DNA of 64,000 nt from Melieria omissa (GCA_963971225.1 OZ020267.1:6971574-7035573), one strand, 5' to 3'; counted from the first letter of the stretch, positions 22,351-34,783 are shown. Program-made: numbers and translations. Notes: generated by a model not told the origin, from the letters alone.

Positions 22351-25300
22351 GAACTAGACAAATGACAGAAAATAGCTAGAAATTTGATTTGAAATATGTT
22401 TGTGATTTCACACGATTTTTCAATTCTAAACACACTGTGAAACAATTACAATTGCTGTTGAGATCAAAGATAATAACGGAACATTATTGTCAGTTAAATT
22501 TGCCGCCAATGTGGCAACGCGCGTAATTGACATAACGGATGTCAGTGGCTGTGTGTGTGTGCTTCGCTGTGAGCAGTGTGCAAGGCGAAAGGCACAGGGC
22601 CACGTGCTGTAGACTTCAATGAGTGCGCAACAAACCAAACGAAGCAAAATTATGAGCACTGAAGGAAGAAGAAAATCAAAAACAAAAAATAAGAAAATTC
22701 AAAATTATCAAACAAGTGAAAAACAAACCATGAACTCAAAGAAGGAAAATGCACAAAGCAAGCAGCAAAGATTGTAAAGTGCAGTCAACTGTCTAACACT
22801 CATTGGACACTTGGCAAATGCCGGCAAATTTTTGAGGTTATGTACAGATTTTACTGCACTGAGAAACAATTTCAAAGTAATTTCAAGCTCAGGTTGTACC
22901 AAACACTGAATAAGAGCACATTTGCCACACTCATCGGGCATCAGAATGTGCTTTAAAGCCTTTCGATGGTATTAGAAAAACAATCGTCAAGTTGCCTGCC
23001 CAACCTAACCTCACTTAACCCATGCACAGGTGGTCTTCGCTCGTCGGGAAGCGTCTAAGTTGTGCGTTAACGCATCGCAAATAGTACAAAAATAGCGCGC
23101 GCCGTACTCAGCGTTAGTTGTTATATTGCTTGCAAAATATTTTTGCCATTTTTGGTTGCCAGTCAACTGTCACAACAGCTCACCACGTCAATGCAGTTCG
23201 CTCGCCGTTGCCAAAAATTCATATAACTACATGAAATTTATTGGCGTATTTTTAAATGTTGTTAACGTGTAACTGACAGTCAGTCGTGTGAGTGTCAGCC
23301 ACAGGCAGACACACACAGATACTCCTACACACACACACACAAACAAGGTAAATTGCCGCACTTGCACTCACACAATTGTAGGAGTTGGAATTCCAAGTGC
23401 GTCCTTACGAAAGGAGCTGTCGCGTTCAACTGAAATTCTGGAATATCTGAATAGTGCAAGGGACTTTGGTGCAGCGCGTAAATATAGCTCACATGCCGCC
23501 GCCTTGCGCCACACACCGCACGTGCCGCACTCTGCCTCGCGCTGCCTCGTTCCGTTTTTATGGTCAGTAATAAAGCTGCAGTTCGGGCCGGTCGGGTCTG
23601 TTGCAAGTTGCAAGCAACACTAACATTAAAGCCACCGCCGCCACCGCCGACGCCACCGCCGACGCCAACGCCAACGCAAACGCCAACGCCATGGCCGCTG
23701 CCGTTCCTGTTATTCCCGCTGCTGTTGTTCAACATGTAGTTGTTGCCTTAGTTGTAGTTGCATTGGTATTGGTAGCTGCTGCAGTTGTTGGCATTGTTGT
23801 TGTTGTTGCACACAACGCCACCGCAAGCGTTACCGCCGAAGCAGAGCGCCGTTGCAATGCGTTCGTGCAACTACTGTTTGTTGTTGTTATTGTCGATGTG
23901 TGTTGAACGACAAACCTTTCACAAATACCGTTTACACGTTTCACTCGCTCTGGTTCGTGTTGCGCCTTTCGCGCTCGAACAATTTACCACTTCAGCTTCC
24001 TTGTCGCCGACATTCGTTTCGTTGCTTTGGTGTATTTTCTTTGCGTCGTCGCTGTCGTTGTTGTTGTCGGTGGTGATGATGCGCGCCGGAGCGATTTGTT
24101 GCAACTGCACCAGCGCACTGCCGTTGAATGTCAGCCGAAAGATGTGCAACATTACAGCCGCCTTGGAACGCTGCCAGCGCGAACGCGAGAGCGAGAAAAC
24201 GCGAGTGAGCGAGTGAGCGAGCATGGCGCCACTGCATTCCCTCCGCTCCAACACAATTTACAGCGCTTACGAAGGACAACTGCTAACAGCACAACAACAG
24301 CGAACTGCAATGCTCGAACTCGAGGAGAGTAAAAAGTCAAAGGTCCTCTTCACAATTGCAGCCAGCAGCCAACGTCATAGCATACTGCAAGGCGCGCGGC
24401 GCGCACAGACAAACTTATTATTGCTGCAAAACATCTGTTCGGCTGCACGAACACAACAGCTGAGCTGAGCGGCAGCTATCAGCAAATTTCATTAAACCCT
24501 ATATACATTTTTTTGCACGTGTGTATGTGTGTGTCTATGTGCGCATGTTGGGTTAAATCACTTTTTCCTATTTAACATTATTGTTGTTGCTGCACATTTC
24601 CTATGTAAGCGCACAAGGCCATCTAAAATTGCACTGGTGTACGTGTGCGCTGTATATATGTAATTGTAATTGTATGTAATTATATTTCGGTTGAGTTGTG
24701 TGTGTGTGTGTGTTGAAGTGTGTTCAAACGACACAACGCAGACTGTAGTGAATTTTATATTTAACAGCAGCGTTAACAGTGCGTGTGGGTGTGTCTCAAC
24801 AGCGAAATGTTAATGACCCAAGCAGGGCTGAATGCAGTTCGATTCAAATGAATTAAAATTTCATTTTAAATTAAAATTTCATTTTAAATTAAAATTTCAT
24901 TTTAAATTTCAATTCAAGTCAATTCAAATTCAAGTCAAGTCAAATTAGGTTTTCTTTGAAAACTTACAATCGAATCTGCAAGCAAACCCCAAAATGTTTG
25001 ACTGCACTGAGTTAAAATTGATTATAGTATTTTGATGAATTTTTAGACCTCTTGGTTGCTTAGTGTTCAAGAATGGTGAAAGCAAGCAACGAGTGTTTTT
25101 GTCTCTGGCGCCAGTCGACTGAGACCAAAACGCAAATGGCCAAAGCACAGATGGTCAAATAAACAAATGTAGAGAAAAAATGCTATTAATCCTGGTCACT
25201 TAAATTGTTTGTGTATGTTTTCTATGTCAATTGTGCCTTGTTTTGAAAACTAATGTCAGAAAAAGTAGAACAAACAGCCAAAAAGTTTGCTTGTTCTATT

Positions 25301-25930
25301 GTTCCATTTCTCAATTATTTAACAAGGGTCACATTAGGAGCTTTGGTCTTTCAAAATAAGACCCTGTATCAGTTATATATTGTAAGGTTAATCCAGATGT
25401 CCACAACAAGGCTAAGGACTAACGTTCTGCCAGGTCAGGTGACTAGGTTAGGTAACTCCATTGTTCATCATCACAGGTGAAGGGGCTGAGATCTGTTGGT
25501 TTCGAGTTATGTTGCTGCTATTATGATTCAAAATAAAGTTAAATGTGAGATAAGGTGAATGAATTTGATGGTTTGTGACTTTGCTAAGTTGGTTTGTGAA
25601 TAAAGTACTCACTAAATATGCCTTCTCTCCTAATCTAAAGAAAGTCTCATTCTATGTCCTGAGAGTGTGGAATAATCTGAAAAAAAATTGGTATATTAGG
25701 GGGTTTTGAGGGTACAAACTCTAGACAAATATTTGTCTAATAAAAAAATTTTAGGTGTAAATAGTGAATTCAAAGTTATATCCGAAATTTCTCATATTGA
25801 ATAAATCAATCAAAGTGATTCTGACAACTCTGACAGAAAAAAATACCTGGAATTCTTCAATGACAATGTGCGAAAAAATTTTAAACAAATTTTCACACCG
25901 GAAAAAATCATATGGGCGTGAAACTAGAGG
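22351..25930. other. Unique, partly GC-rich DNA; no supported exon
   Basis: The GC-rich core at 23030-24480 contains CA runs (23325-23340), an imperfect GCC/ACG trinucleotide stretch (23628-23700) and GTTGTTGTT runs. These produce several overlapping alanine-, valine- or histidine-rich frames on both strands, without domain motifs. An 18 bp word ATTAAAATTTCATTTTAA is repeated about 3.5 times at 24853-24910. The composition resembles fly regulatory or untranslated DNA, but I cannot assign a function. Confidence 0.5.
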
Positions 25931-25940
25931 CCAAAGTAAT
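25931..25940 (+). repeat. Left target-site duplication of RNase H LINE
   Basis: CCAAAGTAAT is repeated exactly at 26840-26849, bracketing the element between them. Confidence 0.85.
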
Positions 25941-26839
25941 GGTTGGTTGGTTGGTTGAAGTGGCTGACTCACAGTTGTCCTCCTGCAAGTCACATCTAGC
26001 GCATAGACGCTGTTTTGATACCACATGCTCACCGAAACTAAACCTGGTTTGTAATATGACTAAATCCATCCGGTAGAATTTAGTTATCCAAGAAGGTTCC
26101 CCAGACTAACTGTCGAGCAATCGGTCGAACAAGTAAGGAAGTATTTCCCCAGAGACTTAAATCTTGCTCTTGCCAAAGCTGGGCAGTGACAGAGGAAGTG
26201 ATTAAGTGTTTCTTTCTCTTCTAAATTCCCACAGCTCCTACAGTGGGTATTGAAGAGGATGTTAAGCCTCTCTGCAGTGGCCCGTGATGACCGCCGTAAG
26301 CCTAGCGACGTCCGTGCGAGATATATGTATAATCTCGCGTGATCTCCGCTCATTGTAGGAGGGCCACATCGCCCACGAGGTACGACAGGAAGTCAGCGAC
26401 TTCCACCTTCGATTGGCAAGACTGAAGCAGTGCAGATAGCAGCCCCTCTTGACAACTTCCAAAGGCGTCGGGGCCGGGACACCCAGCGATGCGTCAAGCG
26501 AGGCACCTGAGCGCGCCAATTCGTCCGCCCTCTCATTCCTTTCAACGTTCCTATGGCCAGGAACCCAGATAAGGGTGATATCAGCACAACTACTTAGCTC
26601 GTTCAGCGCCATCTTAAACTCCTCGACCAGCCATGACTGGACCGTGATAGATTGTAGAGCCTTTATTGCTGCCTGACTGTCAATGAATATTGTAACCTAG
26701 CACCTATTGGTGATATGTCTCTCTACCAGCCGGCAGGCTTCTCTGACCGCCAGGACTTCTGCCTGAAAAACTGTGGCATCATTAGGTAGACGTATGGCTT
26801 CATTAATCCCCACATGCTGTGAGTATACCCCCACACCCA
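25941..26839 (-). mobile_element. 5'-truncated LINE (RNase H-bearing, I/R1-like group), 899 bp
   Basis: The insertion is bounded by exact 10 bp duplications. Its 3' end, at the low-coordinate side, carries an AACC tail (GGTTGGTTGGTTGGTT on plus). It encodes RNase H and a C-terminal zinc knuckle on the minus strand and is truncated just inside the RNase H domain. The 3' untranslated region contains the minus-strand GTGGTATCA motif shared with the elements at 43251 and 33850, which links the three copies to one broad family. Confidence 0.85.
26084..26838 (-). pseudogene. LINE RNase H plus zinc-knuckle C-terminus, broken
   Basis: From the truncation point the frame reads VGVGVYSQHVGINEA, then FQAE (catalytic Glu), IFIDSQAAIKAL (catalytic Asp) and the diagnostic ALIWVPGH-type box seen here as LIWVPGHRNVERNERADELA with the last Asp. 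The first catalytic Asp lies beyond the truncation. An in-frame TAG sits between HITNRC and VTIFIDSQ. After VITGHC about 16 bases are missing relative to the 43 kb copy. The frame then shifts to ATAERLNILF and the knuckle CRSCGNLEEKETLNHFLCHC (C-x2-C-x10-H-x4-C). Confidence 0.85.
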
Positions 26840-26849
26840 CCAAAGTAAT
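26840..26849 (+). repeat. Right target-site duplication of RNase H LINE
   Basis: Exact copy of 25931-25940 (CCAAAGTAAT), immediately upstream of the truncated 5' end on the element's own strand. Confidence 0.85.
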
Positions 26850-29020
26850 ACTGACCATAGTATTACTGCGTACTCAGTTTTTCATTTCTACATCGTTTGT
26901 CCTTTTAAAAGGACTTCAAGATTTTGAAGAGCATGAAAAAGAAAAAAAAAATATCAAAAATACTTAACCTCGTGAGAATATTTTGATATGTATAGCAAAT
27001 GAAAGAGGAAAGGCTCAAGAATTTTAATAAAATTGAATTTTTAACTCTTTGGCAAAAAAGGAAATAGGTCCTTTGAAAATTTTAATCCTTTATATCCTTG
27101 AAAATTTATACAGAAATTTCTTAAGAAGTAACTATGTTAAAAGCTCAAAGTCTCCTTGATCGCGTGTCAAAATTTTACAAGAAGCGTCATACGTTTTTAA
27201 ACTCTGTATTCGTTTTACTTGAAACCATGTTTATCAAAATAGTCGATAAGAATTAAATACTACAGCAAGTTTTCTTCAAATTTCTGCTCTCTTCATGTGG
27301 CCAGCAGTTTCTCAACATATCTCTTTGAACAAAAGCCGCACTTACCTAAAGCCAAAGTGCAGTGCAAGCTGGATTCACTGATTGTTGAAGGTTTTCTACA
27401 CTAACACATTGGCACTTTGTGGCTGTTCTGAGAGGAAGCTATTCCTAGACAAACTATGTAAGTAGTTGGAACTTTGACTCAATACAGATTAAAAACTTGT
27501 ATCTCTCCCTACTTGAATGAACTGAATCATCCCAAATTATCAAATTGTATCATTAAAATATCGAATTAGCTGTGTAAAGCTCTCTGTTGGTAACGGCCCA
27601 CTTCTCAGCTCTTCTACACTCTTCGGTCCACTTTCAATTCTCTGCATTTGCAGTCACTTAAAAATAATCCCAACAAGCTTATAGTATCAACAACAATTGC
27701 ATTCATCATTGACACTGCTGACACTGAATTTTAATCAAACAGAAAAATTCCATCCACAATCCTACGATAAGCGCAACCAAATGTTACACGTTGAGCAACC
27801 AGCGGTTTCCCAACTCTTTCCCTTTTAATTCGCATTCATTTGATTTGATTTTACAACAGCAAAAATCACTATCAATTAATTCCAACCCACCAAGTTCGAG
27901 GCGTTTGGCTGTGTGCATGTTTGTGTGTGTGCGCTTTTCTAGTCCTCTGGTGTTTGCAAAATCTTCCATTCGACATCCTTCGGCGCGCACATGCGAATGC
28001 GAGTACAAAACAACTTGGCGCTGCCGGGCAAAATGTGCGACACGTGTTTCTCTCACTGAACTTAGCGCATTTTTTCGTTTGTTTTGCTTTTGGATTCCGT
28101 GGCAGCAAATAAATAGCTTCCAGCTGCACCAAAGCCGAGTGCAATGCAGTCACGGGACGACAGGAGTTCCATGTGTGCGCTCTTCAAAAAGATGTCTCTT
28201 CAAGTGATGCTGATTGTGCAGCGAGAGTTGAAGAGAGTTTTGTGCAACAGTCTGCTGTGCTGTTGGATTATGTCAGCTGTTAGGGTACAACGCCTGACAG
28301 TAGACTTCACTTTTGCTCGACAAACATCTTCAAACATGTTTGACGCCACAAAGTAGGCAACAATTGGACGCTTATTGCAAGCGAAAAGGGTGAGAGTGTT
28401 GCGCTTACATTTGCGCTCTCTTTTACACTGCTGCCGTAAGTGGAGCATGCAACAACTGACAACAACAACACTATCTAGGCTCAAGTGGCACTCCTGCTCC
28501 TCCCACCGAACGTTGAGCGCTGTCGAGAAGCAGCTTTGCTACCACCGACACCTGACGCCATACAACATGATCCCAACTTTCGCTCTTCTGTTTCGCTTAC
28601 TTGCTTGCAAATGTTGGTTGCCAGCGTTTCTTACTGCAGACTTCAAGGGGTCTGGAGGCGGCAGCATGCTGAGGTTACATATGAATGTTGCTGCTGTGTG
28701 CGTTTCTAGTGGTTGCTAACAATTTTGCATGTATTGTTGCAACGGCAGCCGATTGGTGGCCTACAAGTACATATGTACAGTTGGATTATATAAGCTTTTA
28801 TATATGTAAATATGAACAAATAAATACAACGCAAAGGTACAGCAAAGCCATTTTTAACTGAAATTTATTTATTAGAAATTCATGCAATTATATATAAGAA
28901 ATATATATTTCTTCATTTTATTTATTTAATTTGTTATATTTCTTATTTTTTATATATAAAAATAATAAATAATTGATTTAAAAGATATGAAAGGTTTAAA
29001 AAAAACAGCATCACTAACAT
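26850..29020. other. Unique DNA, no supported gene
   Basis: AT-rich at both ends with a more balanced centre (27780-28740) that holds several overlapping frames of 60-140 codons on both strands. None shows a domain or a consistent frame. GTGTGTGTGC occurs at 27922-27935. Confidence 0.5.
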
Positions 29021-29024
29021 CAGT

Positions 29025-29765
29025 CAGTTAAAATTTTGCAAACATTTTTATTAAACATTTTCATATCACATTTTCATAAAATCAAAACATGTCAAATTTG
29101 TATTTTTTAATTTATTTATATTTTTGCTAAATATTTTTGTTTTTACAACAATTTCTATTAAACACTTTCATTAAATATATTCATAAAATTAAAATATCTA
29201 AAAATTTTTTGTTATTTTATTTGTATTATTGCTTAATATTGTTATTTCTTTGTATATTTTTAACATCAGTCAGTTACAATTTTGCAACACTAAACTAAAC
29301 TTTTTCCTTTCACATTTTCATAAAATCAAAATATGTAAAATTTTTTTTTTTCAATGTATTCATTTTTATTATTGCTAAATATTTTTGTTTTTACAACACT
29401 TTTTATTAAACAATTGCATTAAACATTTTTATAAAATCAAAATATTTTAAATTTTTCTTTTTAGCTTTTTTTTTTGTATTATTTCTAAATATTTTTGTTA
29501 TTTTTTATATATTTTTAAAGATTTTTTAACAATAATAAAGATATTTTTTAAGAAACAACCTTAATCAACTTTTCCGTACAAAATTATTTTTGTTTTTGCA
29601 ACAATTTTTATTAAACTTCTCATAAAATCAAAATATTTTAAATTGTTATTTTTCATTTATTTTATATTTTTTCGAAATAATTTTTTTTATTTTTTATATT
29701 TTATTGAATTTTTTTAACAACAATAAAGATTTTTATTTAAGAAGCAACCTAAATCAACTTTTCCT
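29025..29765. repeat. AT-rich tandem array, unit about 115-130 bp, about six units
   Basis: TTCATAAAATCAAAA and TTTTATAAAATCAAAATATT recur near 29070, 29318, 29428 and 29620, each preceded by a TTTTTATTAAAC word and followed by TTGCTAAATATTTTTGTTTTT in several units. ACATCAGTCAGTTA is shared by 29016-29029 and 29262-29275. AACAATAATAAAGAT and AACAACAATAAAGAT (29530, 29716) are followed by AAGAA-CAACCT-AATCAACTTTTCC, adding a second, longer duplication of about 185 bp. Confidence 0.75.
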
Positions 29766-30610
29766 TCCACCGTTCATAGTTTTCATTGCTCCACCTCTTG
29801 CAACATGTTGCAAGCTACAACACTTGTAATTTCCCCTCATACTTCAATAACTTTGTAGTATTTATTTTTATTTCTTTTTTGTTGTTGTTGTTGTTGCTTT
29901 TTACGTTGTGAGGTCCTATCGCAGTGCATCCTATTCTATTGCCGATTCGCCTATTACGTTCGTTTATGCGCCTCGTAGCCTCGTCACCTCGTCATTTCAC
30001 TCGGCTTTCGGTCACACATTTTTGGGCCATTTCGTTGCCACCTTCGGTTAACTTCGTTGCTTACAGCATTCTGTCGTGAGCTGCCCAACGATGCGGTAGG
30101 TCCGGGCTGGCAAACGTTTCATATGCTTTCATGATAGAAATGACGTAAATATTGTGGGAATTAAAAATGAAATTTTTTAATTAGACTGAAACAATTGGCA
30201 CTTAAAAGTCGCTTAAAATTTTATGAAAAATTATTTTCAATAAAAAATCATAACCGCATTCAAATATCCAATATGTGACTTCTACGCTCTTTTCATATAT
30301 CATGTCATGGCTTCATTTCAATCATTATTCATTAAAAATGCATTTTTGGATGACTAATTGTTGTAACAATAAACTCATAACTGCATAATTCTTTCATTTA
30401 TATTTTAATATTATTTATTTATTATTTTTAATATTTTTATTTTTTATTTTAATATGAGATGTGCGAGTGGGAACTTGGGCAGACATTGCTTAGTGAATCT
30501 TGAACATCAGGTCAAGTCTGGCTGCATCACTTTTACTAAATATCAGAATACAAATACCCAAATACTTACTTCCAAATATTGTCTACTTGCCAGTTGAACG
30601 CAACAGTAAG
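29766..30610. other. Unique DNA, no recognised feature
   Basis: A GTTGTTGTTGTTGTTG run (29880-29896) precedes about 200 bp of balanced composition, then AT-rich sequence. No coding frame supported. Confidence 0.5.
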
Positions 30611-30619
30611 GATTCAATG

Positions 30620-30880
30620 CCTCTGTCAAGTTAGTTTAGCTTAGCTGGCTGGCCAAGTCGGCTATGCATAGAGCCTACAGCGCTCTTAGTGATCGAAGAG
30701 AACGTGAGTGTTCCTAGCGAAGTTCAGCAGTGACTTAATGTCTCTCTAACTCACAGAAGTCCGGAACCCCTAAGCAGGTAAGTCGAAGGCTTCAGATAGC
30801 CAGACAGAAGCAACGAATGTGTTCCCGGGTTTCCTTGGCACCATTTTCTTTGCGTTTTCTGTTCTGTGATGTCAAACCTC
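30620..30880 (-). mobile_element. Possible antisense LINE 3' relic
   Basis: A GTTAGTTTAGCTTAGCTGG tract is followed by text whose layout resembles the other minus-strand LINE 3' regions: a CACAG-like word, CAGACAGAAGCAACGAATGTG and a GTTTCCTTGG pyrimidine word, compared with CTGACACAGCAGGTGGATAACG and GGTCTCCTCC near 43485. There is no reading frame, so this is a weak similarity call. Confidence 0.25.
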
Positions 30881-30884
30881 TTCT

Positions 30885-32430
30885 TTGCCAATTTTTACAT
30901 TTTTGTACCTTGTCTAGCAATTCAATCACTGACGAAGAAACGACATCTCCCCAAAGTCATCAGTGTTTCTATTTTTCTCTCAACTGATGGTCGATTCATT
31001 CAAAGGATTGCTCCTTCTTTCTTCTGTCGCTGCTCGTAAGTTCCTGTATAAATACTTTTTGGTTTGAAGGAGACTTCGAAAATGAGAATAAAGATGAGAA
31101 TAGAAGAAGAAGAAAGTCGCAAAGTTGGAAATGAAATAACCTCAAATACAATTACCCTCCGTTTTGGATTAGAAAAACTTTGGCCGAGAGACGTTTGTAC
31201 AGAAATTTCTACATGGTTCATGGTTCCTGCGTACTAGAATAGAATAATTAAAGTTGATAATTTCAGTAGATATGGATTAAAAAAAAAATGTTGTAATCTC
31301 AAACCTGATTAAACTTTGAATTCTTTACATATTAGAACGTTTTAAAGAAAATTTGAGATTATTTTCTTCTCTACACTTTACCCAAAAAATCGCCATAACA
31401 AATACCATGCGCTTTCTTTGAAAAAAATTTAAAAATATTCCTTACGCAAATTTATATAATTTCTCAAATATTTACCAAAACTGCTGACAATTGTCAACTT
31501 GGCATTCGAAAGCGTAGAAATTCTTTATTAAATCGGAGTGCTTTCTAGCTTATTTGCTTATTTGTCAAGACGACTTGCTAACTGCATGAAAAACAACAGC
31601 ATTAGCATATACAACAACAACAACCACCATAATATCCATCTAGCAACAACTGTAGCAGCATTTCGTCAAAAATCAAAAGACCAACAAAAAACACAAAAAC
31701 CGAAAAGAAAGAATTCATCAAACACATTCAAGTGAAATTGAGCTTAAAACCCAACCAAGTCGCAAAGGATGCGACAGCAGACCTGCTGCCGCTTAGTTTC
31801 CGCTATGCTGTCTTTGTCTTGGCCAAGACTACAACAACAACAGCAACAGCAAATAAAACAAGCACAAATATTCCCAGCTTCAATATTACAAACGCGCAAT
31901 CAGCAGCAAAGCGACGGCGACGCGCACAATTCAAACGGAGCCAGCATCATCCATTGCGACCAGGATGCAAGGACGAGCGGACAGCACTTGCGACGTACGT
32001 CTTTATGGCAATGCGTGTAGGCACTTATGTGTCTGGGTGTATCAGCGTTATTGCGCTGCCTGCAAGGATGACACAAAATGCATCATTTTCAACATGACTG
32101 CATTTGAATTTATTCGTGTTTATTTGTGCTGTTTGTATGCGCGTTGGCCGCTGAAAATGAAGTGATTTCGCTGTTGTGGCGACAAATGAAAAGAGCTTTG
32201 AGACCGTTTTTGAAAATGTGCTACATGACTATAAATTTTAGTTTCGTGCAGGGGTAGAAAATTGAAGCCTACTGAAAGCTATAAGATGAAAAAGAAGAAG
32301 AAATAATTTACATTTACAACAGTGGAAAAAATGTGTTGGATTTGAATGCATTGTAGTTAAAAAATAGTTGGTTGGATGTTGTTAAAAATTTCAAGTATTA
32401 ACTGTAGTTCCACTGAGATAATGTCCATTG
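30885..32430. other. Unique DNA, no supported gene
   Basis: CAACAACAACA runs at 31610-31625 and 31830-31850. The overlapping plus-strand frames at 31732-32097 and 31769-32020 share no motif with known families. Confidence 0.5.
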
Positions 32431-32454
32431 CAATAGTCGAATAAATATAAAACA

Positions 32455-33780
32455 AGCAAACTTATTCAATGCAACAACCATTTCGTTGCATTGTATAAAG
32501 CAACCATAGTTATCCGATACCACAACAAATGCATCGGAATGTATTTCTGTGGGATAAATAAGCTTTTTTAGTAGCATTCCACCAAAGGCTTAAACCATAA
32601 GTAGTCAATGCAACAGCCATTTAGACTTTTTTTTACAAATGGTTGTTGCATTGAATAGCTAAAGAAGAATAACAACTTCTGATATGCAACCATGAAATGA
32701 CGTTGTATCAAAGTTGAAGTTGTTGTTCTTTCAAATAGAAATGGTGGTAACAATTGGTTCAAAACTCAAAAAGTTTCAAATACGCTTGATGCTTCTTCTT
32801 CTTCACTTGTTGTCCAGCCTATAAAGCAACCATAGTTATTCGATACTGCAACCATTGCATTGGAAGGCATTTCTGTGCAACAATATCACAACTTTAGCTT
32901 TTTTTTATTGACGTTCAATCAAATGTTAGAACCACGAGTAGTTGATGCAACAACCATTTCAAGGGTTCGTTACATAAATGGTTGTTGCATCGAATAACTA
33001 AAGTAGAACACCCAATTGTGAAATGAAATCATGAAATTACTTTGAAGTGGTTGTTGCACCAAATAGAAATGGTTGTAACAAATGGTTAAAAACTACTTAG
33101 GAAGTTTCAAACTCGCTTGATTCTTGTGAGATGAGGTTTTCACTTTTTGTCCATAGTTATTTCTCATAATAAGCATTACACCGAAAGGTACTTCTGTGGG
33201 ATAAAAGCACATTTATTGCTTTTTTAGTGACGTTCAATCAAATGTTAGAACCACAAGTAGTCGACGCAACAACCTTTTAAATGTTTCGTTACATAAATGG
33301 TTGCTCCATCGAATAAGGAAAGTTGAATAACCATTCCTGAAATGAAACCATGACATGTCTTTCAAATTGTTGTTGCACCAAATAGAAATGATTGTAACAA
33401 TGCGTTCGAAAATACTAAGAAAGCTTCAAATACGCTTGATTGTTCTGAGATAAGGTCTTCACTTGTTTTTGAGCGTATAAAGCAACCATAGTTATTTGAT
33501 ACTACAACCATTGCATCGAAAGGAATTTCTGTGGGACAGTAGTACATTTAACCACATTCGTAGTACCGTATAACCAAATGTTGGAACCAAACGTAGTGAG
33601 TGCAACAACCATTTCAAGGTTTCGTTTGAGAAATGGTTGCTGCATCGAATAACTAAAGTAGACTTAAGTAATTGTGGCACCAAATTGGAATTGTTGTAAC
33701 AATTGATTAAAAACTACAAAGAAAGCTGAAAGTACGCTTGATTCTTCCGAGATCAGTTCTTTACTTTTTCTACAGACGGC
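32455..33780. repeat. Tandem satellite, about four units of about 328 bp, each with a hairpin
   Basis: AAAGCAACCATAGTTAT opens units at about 32498, 32823 and 33479, with a degenerate start near 33150. Each unit then has CATTTCTGTG-G/CAA, an inverted pair ATGCAACAACCATTT ... AAATGGTTGTTGCAT (about 20 base loop; 32605-32655, 32944-32990, 33263-33310, 33600-33646), an AAATAGAAATGGTTGTAACA word and TTTCAAATACGCTTGAT-CTT. The word TAGTTATTCGAT also appears inverted as ATCGAATAACTA right after the hairpin. No coding frame. Confidence 0.85.
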
Positions 33781-33845
33781 TTACAAATGCATTTTGGTCC
33801 TGTAGTTTCTGTAAGGAGAAGCACAGGACTGCATAGTTCTGGATT

Positions 33846-34105
33846 GGAGAGCTAAGGTTAGGTTAGATTAGATTGGAGTGACGGCCTTCTACACGAAAAC
33901 ACACACACGTAGTTCATTGTGATACCAGAGTTTGACGGTGCTACGGGGATTACGTCCCTAAAACATAGTAAAGATTGCTCAGTCAGACTGATGAAAATTG
34001 AAAATTTGGACTCAGAAGCTTAAGCCTACTTCTGGCAAGGATTGAGCATTGATGAGGAGGGTACGGTGTCCTTTCTCTTTTTCTCTAAGCCACGGAAATG
34101 GCTAA
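33846..34105 (-). mobile_element. Degraded LINE 3' end, same family as 43 kb copy
   Basis: GGTTAGGTTAGATTAGATTGG, then TTCATTGTGATACCAGAGT, parallels GGTTAGGTTAGGTTGG and CTCATTGTGATACCACAGT at 43251-43331. Further in, GAAGCTTAAGCCTACTTCTGG matches GAGACTTAAGTCTTCTTCTGG in the same order. No open frame remains and the 5' limit is not clear. Confidence 0.65.
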
Positions 34106-34540
34106 AGTTGAAGGGCTTTTCTGGTATTAAAATTGTCTCATTTGGGTCTAGAGAACAGCTGCCTTCTTGAGTGATTGACCAGAATACTTTTGGTCAGAAG
34201 AAACCTCATTAAAATAATTTCTATTAATGTATCAAAAACACTTTGAGTCAAACAAAACTCCTAACATTAGCACTTCACTACTAAATTGAAGGCTTTTCCT
34301 TTGAACAAAATGTTGCCTCACAAGTTTTGTTCATCTAAAAACATTTGCTATTTTCACAAATGTAATTTTGTGCACTATTTCGGTAAGGTCCAGGACTTCT
34401 AAGGAGTGGAACGGCACAACAAAATTAAATGCTGAATACCAGGATATGTTCAACTAAAACAGGTCCTACAATAGGTTCAGGGTAGAACAATTTAAGAAAA
34501 ATGAAGAGTAGGTTGTGTTGTTGACTTGGACATTGAAAGA
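34106..34540. other. Unique DNA, no recognised feature
   Basis: Single-copy sequence between two LINE relics. Nothing further supported. Confidence 0.45.
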
Positions 34541-34610
34541 TGTTTTTTTTTTAATTTTTTTTCTTGTTCATTCCTCTCGGGAGCGTACGACCTCGTAGAG
34601 AGATAGGGGA
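34541..34610 (-). mobile_element. LINE 3' end with poly(A) tail
   Basis: On the minus strand, TACGCTCCCGAGAGGAATGA runs through ACAAG into an A-rich tail interrupted by TT. The same motif with a shorter tail is at 1517-1560. The repeat-plus-tail structure supports a non-LTR 3' terminus. No coding sequence is attached. Confidence 0.5.
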
Positions 34611-34697
34611 TAGGGAAAGATGTTATTAAGCCGTTGAGGTTTCGAAGCAATAGTGACGAGACCTGGACTTTCAGCTGTAAACAGTACTGAATAGAAA

Positions 34698-34783
34698 CAG
34701 CTCGTCGCCTCAGAAAACGAATGTCGTATGTTCCATTAACCGTAGTGGAACATACGAGTTTTATTTTCTCAGGCGACGAGCTG
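34698..34783. other. 86 nt near-perfect hairpin, pre-miRNA-like
   Basis: The 38 base arms 34698-34735 and 34746-34783 are reverse complements apart from five positions: one single mismatch and four within a six-base internal segment. They are separated by the 10 base loop TTAACCGTAG. Arms start CAGCTCGTCGCCT and end TCGTATGTTCCA. Length, loop size and internal mismatch placement match an insect microRNA precursor. A minute foldback repeat is equally compatible, since no target duplication or second copy was found. Confidence 0.65.

Noticed and set aside
23288..24468. Cluster of alanine-, valine- or histidine-rich frames
   Set aside because: They follow GCC/GTT trinucleotide runs and occur on both strands at once, so they are compositional.
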